From Roseiflexaceae bacterium UBA965 (lineage in GTDB: Bacteria; Chloroflexota; Chloroflexia; Chloroflexales; Roseiflexaceae), in the NCBI GenBank assembly GCA_002292925.1, contig DBCF01000060.1, positions 1-11,603 on the forward strand: DNA of 11,603 nucleotides, given 5' to 3'. Made by a program: the position numbers and the translations under genes. Positions 1 through 6,385 of this stretch are shown here, in pieces. Under the pieces are notes generated by a model. It was not told the origin of the DNA. It saw nothing but the letters and a program-made list of their open reading frames with translations, and ran no database searches. How positions within the stretch are numbered: the first letter of the stretch is position 1; each line of letters opens with the position of its first letter.

Positions 1-17
1 TTCATAATAAAAAATTT

Positions 18-46
18 TTTATACAATATAATTATTTAGTCGGCAA
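18..46 (-). promoter_or_regulatory. Candidate leftward sigma-70 promoter at the window edge
   Basis: On the minus strand TTGCCG (plus 41-46, 4 of 6 matches to the -35 consensus) is followed after exactly 17 bases by TATAAA (plus 18-23, 5 of 6 to the -10 consensus). The surrounding DNA is very AT-rich and includes a 16-base A/T palindrome at 7-22. Transcription would run out of the window, so the promoter probably serves a gene left of position 1. AT-rich DNA yields chance -10 boxes easily, so this is only a candidate. Confidence 0.4.
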
Positions 47-158
47 CACACACACAAAACAAATATTAGATTGACGTCAGTGCTTATGCAAAAAAATTCC
101 ATATGCAGACAAAAATAATAGCACGAAATCTATCATATTTGGCAAAAAACTCCGCCCG

Positions 159-890
159 CTAGCGCATGCGCTGCACCACCACAATATACCCCACTGCCAA
201 AATCACCGCAAAACCAAACCACTGAATGGAATAGCTCAAATTCGAGCCCATACCCATGTCGGTCGTGGCAATAGGAATGGGTTGATTGGCGTCGTAGGCA
301 CTCCCGTCGGGTTGTACTTCAATGAACCCCGGGACTAGCGTCTGTGGCATTTGGGATTGAATCGCCGGTATGGTAATAAAAAACCACTTGGCGCGCCAGC
401 CATTTTCGAGGGGAGCTTCGTCGACGGTGGCACTCGCAGCCTGGGATTCACGCCAGACGCCGATGACCGCCTGGAGTCCCGTAGGTGGCGCAAATTGGGT
501 GGACCACTCGGCAGTCACTGATTCGTATGGCACCCAACCACGATTCACCAACACCACGCTCCCATCGTCGCTCTGGAGCGGTGTCAAAATCTGAAAGCCG
601 GTGCGTCCGAAATACGAACGATTACGCCAAAGAATCTGATGCGCAGGGTCATATTGCCCAACAGCACTCACCCCGCGGAAGTCGCGCTCGCCAGCGGGCA
701 GTGCTACCAGTTGCGCCAGTGGCAGTGCAGTCATCTGCATGCGACTGGTAGTCAGTTGGTTGTTGGTCATGCGTTGTAGGTGACGATCAAGTTGCCACAC
801 CCCCAAACGAGCCAGAATGATGACCCCGATCACCACCACTACGGTGAGATAGCGCCGACGTCCTTGCCAAAACTGTTGAAAATATTGCAT
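159..890 (-). CDS. SURF1 family cytochrome c oxidase assembly protein
   Basis: SURF1/Shy1 proteins are inner-membrane factors that help insert or deliver haem a into subunit I of aa3-type cytochrome c oxidase. This 243-residue protein has the family layout: one N-terminal membrane helix (about residues 15-30) running into the GVWQLDRHLQR signature, a large extracytoplasmic domain with the GQYDP, LWRNRSYFGRTGF and VLVNRGWVP (113-121) motifs, and a C-terminal helix beginning at YSIQWFGFA (about 223-239). I chose the ATG at 888-890 because AAAGGA lies 8 bases before it. An in-frame ATG at 897-899 sits directly against that AGG, and a TTG at 915-917 lacks a clear ribosome-binding site. The family members I recall have His in the motif before the last helix (HLSYAxxWF); here it is Asn217 (NLSYSIQWF). 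No oxidase genes are in view, so its partners lie elsewhere. The next 158 bases downstream hold no gene. Confidence 0.93.
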   Translation of the reverse strand: MQYFQQFWQGRRRYLTVVVVIGVIILARLGVWQLDRHLQRMTNNQLTTSRMQMTALPLAQLVALPAGERDFRGVSAVGQYDPAHQILWRNRSYFGRTGFQILTPLQSDDGSVVLVNRGWVPYESVTAEWSTQFAPPTGLQAVIGVWRESQAASATVDEAPLENGWRAKWFFITIPAIQSQMPQTLVPGFIEVQPDGSAYDANQPIPIATTDMGMGSNLSYSIQWFGFAVILAVGYIVVVQRMR

Positions 891-995
891 ATTATCCATC
901 CTTTGCAGGCGTATCAATACCAGATATTACCGAGCTCTGCATCATTATTACAGACTTTGATGAGTGTCAGTTAATAAATATCTGCCAAATTAGGT

Positions 996-1024
996 TTGAC
1001 ATTGGCATGTCAACCTGATATACT
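996..1024 (+). promoter_or_regulatory. Near-consensus sigma-70 promoter of the tRNA gene
   Basis: TTGACA (996-1001) and TATACT (1019-1024) are separated by exactly 17 bases, and TG at 1016-1017 adds an extended -10. The expected start near 1031 leaves a leader of about 9 bases before the tRNA 5' end at 1040, as is common for tRNA genes. The -35 box lies inside a 7-base inverted repeat, TTGACAT (996-1002) and ATGTCAA (1007-1013) with spacer TGGC. Confidence 0.85.
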
Positions 1025-1039
1025 GCCTTTCGTTGTTGT

Positions 1040-1115
<76 letters not shown>

Positions 1116-1123
1116 ATTAGTGT

Positions 1124-1157
1124 AATCCCCCCAAACAGGTACCTGTTTGGGGGGATT
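1124..1157. terminator. Perfect 34-bp palindrome, probable bidirectional terminator
   Basis: The arms 1124-1140 (AATCCCCCCAAACAGGT) and 1141-1157 are exact reverse complements with no spacer, so the RNA hairpin would have about 15 pairs and a minimal loop. Six G-C pairs lie at its base. A short T run (ATTTTG, 1155-1160) follows on the plus strand, as expected for an intrinsic terminator of the tRNA transcript starting 9 bases earlier. The leftward acyltransferase operon ends at 1251 and reads into the same hairpin, so it may stop both transcripts. The T tract is weak in the leftward direction. Confidence 0.72.
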
Positions 1158-1250
1158 TTGCATGGTATCTATCCGCATATATGATTGTGCGCATCGAATG
1201 ATTGTTATGCAGTTTATTCACGTCGCGCTGTCAGTTTTTTTTACAAAAAA

Positions 1251-3374
1251 TCAATGATCATCACGCCAGCGTAATTGCATCAACGGGCGCTCAAGCAATA
1301 GATGCCAACGGTGCGCCAGCCATAATGACCCGATGAGATAGACGATGGTAATCAGCGTATCATGCCACCATGACGCACCTTGGCCACCAAACAGCCCTTC
1401 GACGGTCAAACGCCACGGGGTGTGGAGCAGATAAAGTGGGTACGAAATCAAGGCCAGCCACTGAATGGCAGCAGTCAAGCGTGCCCAGCGCGCCCAGGTT
1501 AGTTGCGCCAACCATGGCAACCAACACGCTACTGTCAGCGTGGTGAGTGGCAAGAGCAACACTCGTGACCAGGTCGGCAAATCGAGCTGGGTATAAGTCA
1601 ACGCAAACAGCGTAATCACCACAAGGCTACCCACCACGGCACCCACCTGGAGCCAGGCCAGTGCAATCGGCCGGCGTTGCCACCACCACACCAGCACTAC
1701 CCCCATGGCAAGGGCATCGAGCCGCAGTGGCACCAATTGGCGCACCCCCGCTTCCCACGACATATCAGTCAATGCGAGGCTACTGCGCACCAGCCACGGT
1801 ACCGCCACCAACACCAGCAACACGATGCGCAAGGCGGTCGCAGGGCGCCACCAGATGGCAAGCAGACTCAGGGCAATGGCAGTAACCAGATAAAACCATT
1901 CTTCGATAGAGAGACTCCAGGCCACAAACAAAAAGGGCGGATGGGCATGCCAGATGTTTTGGCTAAATACGAGGTATGGCACAAAGTCGGTGAGCGTCGC
2001 GCCACCCCAGCCCACCACCCCTACTAGCCCGAGCACCAGCCAATAGGTGGGTAAGGTGCGTACCCAGCGCCGATGCAAAAACACGGCGAGGGCGGTGGGT
2101 GATTGCCACGTGTCGAGCTGGCGGATCAATAACCCGCCAATCAGCCAACCACTCAACACAAAAAAACATTCCACGCCGACATAGGCAAACCAATAGGGGA
2201 GCCAGGTGAGCGCCACGGGATAGTAGGCATACAGCGCCGAGGCGTGCCCGAGCAGCACACTTACAATCGCAAAGGCCCGGATGACGTCAAGCCCGACACG
2301 GCGTGGCGCCACAGCCCCCACCGGGGCGACGTAGCGCCCACACAACCAGGCGTCGAGCACCGTAAAAACGCTATATACGGCGCGACAGAGCGCATCAAGC
2401 CGGCTATCAATCGGCCCAGTCCGGCGCCCTTGCCACACCAGCAAACTCGTCAAGAGCGCAATACACGCCCCCAACCAGCTCGTGAGCGCCATCGCAAGCA
2501 CCCCACCAGCCAATCCCCACCAGCGCCAAGGGCGCAACCAATGCCACCACAAACGGCGCATCGTGATGGCGCTGACTGTCAGTGCCAAGGCCCCGAGTTG
2601 CCACAACGGTTGCCACAACGCTACACCCCGCCACCACAAACCACTACCGATGAGCCCCGCAATCACGAGTGCGGCGACGAGCCAATAGCGGCGCTGGCGA
2701 ATGAGCAACGGGGGGAGCGCCCAACTACAACTCACCACCAACAATGCCACCTGTACGGCGGTGGCGGCATCACCACGGCGCATGAGCACTCCCACGGTGA
2801 TGCCAATCAACGCGATGAGCATGCTCCATCCCATTGGGATGCGTAGCCAGCGCCCCACTGCCGCTAATACCAATACCACCAGGATACTCTGGAACAAGGC
2901 CACCCCATCAGGCACCTGCCACCCCGTGGGAGTCAAGCGCACGTCATCGACGGCCACCCCAATCAATCGCTGGGCTTGGCTGGTAGGATTGGCGACAGTC
3001 AGCGTGATAGTCAGTGGCTGGGGGGGCCATTGCCACGGCACATAGATGGTGTGGGGCAAGGGATAGCGCACAAATCCGGCGTTGAGTTGGAGCGTTTGGG
3101 GGGGATTGTCTGCGACAGTCACCGTCACCACGGTACCCGCAGGTGCCGTGGCGTGGATGTCGAGCTGATAGTCACCTGCACCAACGCCGGCGAGGGTGAG
3201 GGTGGCTTGGGGCTGGCTCCAGCGAAAGGTGGTACCAGAGCCGAATTCGGGGTCATAAAACCCTTGGACGACGGCAGAATCAAAGCGCCCAATATCAACG
3301 CGGTAGGCTACAGGAGCGCTCCATGCCATACCGAGTACGGTAATGACGGCGAGTACCACCAGCGCCCGCAACAT
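1251..3374 (-). CDS. Multi-domain membrane acyltransferase (acyltransferase-3 family)
   Basis: Acyltransferase-3 proteins (PF01757) move acyl groups, often acetyl, across the membrane onto glycans, lipids or antibiotics. The C-terminal half (about 355-700 of 707 residues) carries the hallmarks: GLDVIRAFAI...GH with Arg366 and His377, FFVLSGWLI (404-412), FLHRRWVRTLPTYW, WSLSIEEWFYL (486-496) and about ten membrane helices. Ahead of it lie an N-terminal membrane segment (1-20), a beta-rich extracytoplasmic domain (about 23-150; YRVDIGRFD...VQGFYDPE...RW...VDDVRLTP) resembling carbohydrate-binding jelly-rolls, and five or six further helices (158-315). I start at the ATG 3372-3374 just after the upstream stop. 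No good ribosome-binding site is visible, so translation may be coupled. A GTG at 3393-3395 overlapping that stop is possible. The 740-codon reading back to 3473 would add a hydrophilic tail before the hydrophobic segment and overlap the neighbour by 86 bases. The substrate is unknown. Confidence 0.9.
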   Translation of the reverse strand: MLRALVVLAVITVLGMAWSAPVAYRVDIGRFDSAVVQGFYDPEFGSGTTFRWSQPQATLTLAGVGAGDYQLDIHATAPAGTVVTVTVADNPPQTLQLNAGFVRYPLPHTIYVPWQWPPQPLTITLTVANPTSQAQRLIGVAVDDVRLTPTGWQVPDGVALFQSILVVLVLAAVGRWLRIPMGWSMLIALIGITVGVLMRRGDAATAVQVALLVVSCSWALPPLLIRQRRYWLVAALVIAGLIGSGLWWRGVALWQPLWQLGALALTVSAITMRRLWWHWLRPWRWWGLAGGVLAMALTSWLGACIALLTSLLVWQGRRTGPIDSRLDALCRAVYSVFTVLDAWLCGRYVAPVGAVAPRRVGLDVIRAFAIVSVLLGHASALYAYYPVALTWLPYWFAYVGVECFFVLSGWLIGGLLIRQLDTWQSPTALAVFLHRRWVRTLPTYWLVLGLVGVVGWGGATLTDFVPYLVFSQNIWHAHPPFLFVAWSLSIEEWFYLVTAIALSLLAIWWRPATALRIVLLVLVAVPWLVRSSLALTDMSWEAGVRQLVPLRLDALAMGVVLVWWWQRRPIALAWLQVGAVVGSLVVITLFALTYTQLDLPTWSRVLLLPLTTLTVACWLPWLAQLTWARWARLTAAIQWLALISYPLYLLHTPWRLTVEGLFGGQGASWWHDTLITIVYLIGSLWLAHRWHLLLERPLMQLRWRDDH

Positions 3375-3387
3375 GATAACGTGGCGC

Positions 3388-5724
3388 TTAGGCACGATTA
3401 CTGCTCTTGATTGCTTGGGTGGTGCCACTGGGTAATTGCAACGGCGCTGGGGCGTTGAGCAAGAGGCGCACACTTGTTGTTAAAATTTCGACATACCCAG
3501 ACCCTGCTACCAAACGCACAGCCGTACCCGTTGCCAAGGCATCATAAGAGCCTCGCACCGCCGAAATCGCAGGGATGCCGAGGGTCCGGAGCATATTGGC
3601 ACCATGAGACAATTCGCCGCCGTGCTCGAGGATTACCCCTGCACATTGCTGAGCGACTTCGATCCACTGGGCATCAAACACCCGCGTCACCAAAATAGTG
3701 CGTTGGGCATCGAGTCCAGCAGGCATAAACGGCGACGGGTGTGCCAAGCGCCACGTCACCCCTTCGACGACACCATCGTTGATGCTCCGGCCTTCGAGGA
3801 CGGTACGCAGATGGCCGCTGTCTTCGCGCCAACGTTCGCTATCGTCATAGCGCATCACCACTGCCGGCACGTGCAGTTGTTTTTGGTATTGACGTTGTGC
3901 CACCCGCGCGTCATACATGGCGGGAGGCATCTGCCAGCCGGCAAAGATACGCACGATTTCATCGGGACTGAGATCCCAAATCATTTCAGCACGCGGTAAA
4001 TACCCACGTTTGACGGCATGAGTGGCTTGCTGAAGCAACACACGACGACAACGATCATACAGACGCATCACCTCGTTGCGAATCGCATCGCGTTTGGTTA
4101 AGGCCCAGCGTAGTACCAGCCACACCGGCCATGCCATCAGACTTGCCAGCGTATGGCGATTGGCGGTAATCATGGTGGTGCCTTGGAGCACGATTTGCAT
4201 CACTGCATGAGATTGTTCGCGGTAACGGGGCATGGCGATATCGGACTCGGTGGTGCCACGATGACCATAGCGCGTCAACATTTCTTCCCACATGCCGGCA
4301 AATACCGCATCGCTAGGCATGGCTTGTTGGCGCAAAAGTTCGGTGATATCGGGGCGCGTAGCGAGATAGGCCCGCACCGGCGCCAAGTCAGCAATGATGG
4401 CCCGATTTAATGATTGATAGCGACTACTCCACTGGGCATACACGCGGCGCCGCCGCATCCATGATTCGAGCGGGCCAATGATGCGCGCCAAAGCCATATC
4501 GGCGTGATAGTGGAGCACGATGGCCTCATGCAAAATCAGCATGATGATATCGATTTCGCCATTAAATCGCTTCACCCGTGCGTAGAGCGCACGGAGCTGG
4601 TACAAGGTAGATTGGGGGCGCCGTAACGAATCCCACGTCAGTGATAGCATGCGCCACCACTGTTGCCGCACCCGCAATCGGTCATAGGGGATGGCAACCA
4701 ATGCCGCATCATTGAGGTCAGCAGCCATATTACCGGGGAGGCCCCACGTACGAAAGACATCGGCAATCATGCCGTAATTAAACCGCGGCCGACCCGCAAA
4801 GATTTCGACAAATTGGCGTTGTTGCGGGATGCGTCGGTCAAAGCGCCGGAAGTAGGCAAACAAATCATTGCTGGCACCGCGATAGAGTTGCGCCATAAAA
4901 TACGACGGCAAATCCGCCATCGCTTCGCGGATCTCGCCACTGCCGAAGCGTTCGTTGCGGCGGGGCGAATGGATGAGTGGTTGTAATTGGATCAACCAAC
5001 AGGTGGTACCGTCATCGGCCCATTCGACTTCCCACGGCTGATCACCAAACACGTCGCGGATCTGGCAGAGGAGTTGTTGCAAGCGTTGCGCAAATGGCAA
5101 GGCTGCCGTGTGTGGTTCGCCTTTGGCAATCCGTGGCAGCGTCAAGGTCATGCCCGATACCTGACCACGTACTAGTTGCTCGCCCGAGCTCGCCGTAAAA
5201 TTCACTAAATCATCGACATAGGCCGCTTCGCTCACCACAATCCCCGCATGTTGGGCGTCGATCATGGTGGTCAACAACACATCGCGCCGGGTTACCGCAC
5301 TACTGCGATTCGCCGTCGCCCATACCGCACAAATTGCGGTGGCGAGGCCTTGTGGGTCACGCCGGTCAATCCGTAATTTACTTTTGATGACGCCATCAAT
5401 TGCCGCATCATCCCCTTGCTCACTCAAAAAAAGTGCCCGCACTGCCACCCGGGCACCGAGCGGCGACAAGGCATGAAATATCCCGAGGGATTGGATAAAT
5501 TCGTTGGCATCGCGTGGCGTCAATGCATCAATGCGGCCGGCGAGCAAGTCATGGCTCCGGGCATAACGCCAGGCATCATCAAGCAACACCATACTCGAGG
5601 GGACCGCAATCCCCCGCCGGGCGGCGCGGTCGAGGAGTATTCCTTTGCGGGCAATGCCCTGCTTGGCAATTGTGCCGGTACCAACGGTACACAAAAACGA
5701 TGAAAATGCCATGCCACAACCCAT
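3388..5724 (-). CDS. PEP-utilising enzyme-like protein (PEP synthase / rifampicin phosphotransferase type)
   Basis: These enzymes use ATP to phosphorylate a swivelling His and pass the phosphate to pyruvate or a small molecule. The 778 residues keep the three-part order. The ATP-binding domain (1-255) has IARKG...RRGIAVPSSMVL with Lys27, VAVR with Arg96, GEQLVRGQVSG, and WEVEWADDG...WLIQLQPL with Glu234 and Gln246. A helical middle (260-600) contains FNYGMIADVFRTWGLP and YGHRGTTESDIAMPRYRE (486-503), the signature seen in rifampicin-phosphotransferase-like proteins. The C-terminal mobile domain (about 640-750) has GVILEHGGELSHGAN...LGIPAISAV with presumed phosphorylated His707. The usual SSATAEDxxxASFAGQ loop is replaced by ALFLSEQGDD, so ATP binding or activity may differ. 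Length is close to PpsA/Rph proteins. The ATG at 5722-5724 is chosen; GTG 5727 and ATG 5712 are alternatives, and none has a strong ribosome-binding site. It is first in an operon with the acyltransferase. The substrate cannot be named. Confidence 0.85.
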   Translation of the reverse strand: MGCGMAFSSFLCTVGTGTIAKQGIARKGILLDRAARRGIAVPSSMVLLDDAWRYARSHDLLAGRIDALTPRDANEFIQSLGIFHALSPLGARVAVRALFLSEQGDDAAIDGVIKSKLRIDRRDPQGLATAICAVWATANRSSAVTRRDVLLTTMIDAQHAGIVVSEAAYVDDLVNFTASSGEQLVRGQVSGMTLTLPRIAKGEPHTAALPFAQRLQQLLCQIRDVFGDQPWEVEWADDGTTCWLIQLQPLIHSPRRNERFGSGEIREAMADLPSYFMAQLYRGASNDLFAYFRRFDRRIPQQRQFVEIFAGRPRFNYGMIADVFRTWGLPGNMAADLNDAALVAIPYDRLRVRQQWWRMLSLTWDSLRRPQSTLYQLRALYARVKRFNGEIDIIMLILHEAIVLHYHADMALARIIGPLESWMRRRRVYAQWSSRYQSLNRAIIADLAPVRAYLATRPDITELLRQQAMPSDAVFAGMWEEMLTRYGHRGTTESDIAMPRYREQSHAVMQIVLQGTTMITANRHTLASLMAWPVWLVLRWALTKRDAIRNEVMRLYDRCRRVLLQQATHAVKRGYLPRAEMIWDLSPDEIVRIFAGWQMPPAMYDARVAQRQYQKQLHVPAVVMRYDDSERWREDSGHLRTVLEGRSINDGVVEGVTWRLAHPSPFMPAGLDAQRTILVTRVFDAQWIEVAQQCAGVILEHGGELSHGANMLRTLGIPAISAVRGSYDALATGTAVRLVAGSGYVEILTTSVRLLLNAPAPLQLPSGTTQAIKSSNRA

Positions 5725-5781
5725 CACACACTATGTCACGACCAATGTATTACATTAATACAATAATATACGGTATGATGA

Positions 5782-5810
5782 CTGACATATTCAGGATTAG
5801 ATTACAAAAT
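5782..5810 (+). promoter_or_regulatory. Candidate rightward promoter in the divergent intergenic region
   Basis: CTGACA (5782-5787, 5 of 6 matches) and CAAAAT (5805-5810, 4 of 6) are spaced by 17 bases, 76 bases ahead of the small membrane-protein gene. The 158-base gap 5725-5885 separates two divergent genes and is AT-rich. I found no convincing matching promoter for the leftward PEP-enzyme gene; the best pair there has a 15-base spacer, too short to trust. Confidence 0.35.
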
Positions 5811-5885
5811 GCTTTGGATTCGCTTATATCGGGCTGCTTTGTGAGACAAAATCTGACCAATCGCAACGAAAGAACGTGCATTGTG

Positions 5886-6239
5886 ATGCGTTATGTTGGA
5901 CTTACCACCCTCTATGCGTTTTGGGCGCTTGCCATATGTAGTCGCGCGACGTGGCAATATGCGACACGGATTGGCGATCATTTGCCAACCCATCTCTCAG
6001 CAATCGCAGGGCTATTGTACCTATTGATAGCCTATTGGGCCTGGCGGGGCTGGGCAAAAGCCCTCCTGTGGGGGCTTATTATCGAACTCGGTGGCGTTAT
6101 CGTGATAGGCACATATGAGATTTTTTACCAATTCAGCTACGCCACCGCATGGTCACATTATGGTGCCGGGTATCTCTATATGCCGCTCATCTTGCCAATC
6201 ATCGGGCTCGTCATCGTCCAGCGCCAGCAGACACAGTAG
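5886..6239 (+). CDS. Small four-helix integral membrane protein of unknown function
   Basis: A 117-residue hydrophobic protein with four likely membrane helices at about residues 4-20, 33-53, 57-76 and 94-111. Conserved-looking features are a helix-1 end RATWQYATRIGDHLPTHLSA, Glu67 in a membrane ELGG motif, and TAWSHYGAGYLYMPLILPIIGL before and through helix 4. From memory this pattern recurs in uncharacterised small membrane proteins of actinobacteria and related groups; no function is known to me. The start is the ATG at 5886-5888, preceded directly by GTG (5883), with only a weak AAAG-type ribosome-binding site. The frame is open much further upstream (in-frame ATG at 5778), but that extension is polar and lies in the promoter region, so I reject it. 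It faces away from the PEP-enzyme gene and is 146 bases before the S33 peptidase. Confidence 0.75.
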   Translation: MRYVGLTTLYAFWALAICSRATWQYATRIGDHLPTHLSAIAGLLYLLIAYWAWRGWAKALLWGLIIELGGVIVIGTYEIFYQFSYATAWSHYGAGYLYMPLILPIIGLVIVQRQQTQ

Positions 6240-6338
6240 CGTCATTCTTTGTACCGATTTATTTTGGTCTTTCATACCCTAAAATGACTACGATGCATAT
6301 CAACAATCACCCCCTCAGACATACACGTTACGCGTCGC

Positions 6339-6355
6339 ATTGTGAGTGACACAAT
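6339..6355. promoter_or_regulatory. Inverted repeat upstream of the S33 peptidase, candidate operator
   Basis: ATTGTG (6339-6344) and CACAAT (6350-6355) form a perfect 6-base inverted repeat with a 5-base centre. It lies 30 bases before the S33 peptidase start codon and just upstream of its ribosome-binding site. The half-sites resemble the TTGTGA...TCACAA type bound by LacI-family regulators, but the spacing is shorter. A short repeat like this can occur by chance, and no regulator gene is in the window. Confidence 0.3.
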
Positions 6356-6385
6356 CAGCGACACCCCATTGAGAAGGAGTCACGC

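Noticed and set aside
7..22. 16-base A/T palindrome as a terminator
   Set aside because: It has only A-T pairs with no G-C stem, so it would form a weak hairpin; it fits better as AT-rich promoter DNA.
2244..2846. A 200-codon rightward open frame rich in Pro, His and Arg
   Set aside because: It lies wholly antisense to the acyltransferase gene, has low-complexity composition typical of an antisense shadow in GC-rich DNA, and shows no recognisable motif.
3375..3473. N-terminal extension of the acyltransferase starting MCASCSTPQ
   Set aside because: It would overlap the PEP-enzyme gene by 86 bases and put a 33-residue polar tail before a normal hydrophobic start; the ATG at 3374 just after the upstream stop is simpler.
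5514..5885. Long upstream extension of the small membrane-protein frame
   Set aside because: It runs antisense into the PEP-enzyme gene and through the divergent promoter region, is polar, and has no ribosome-binding site.
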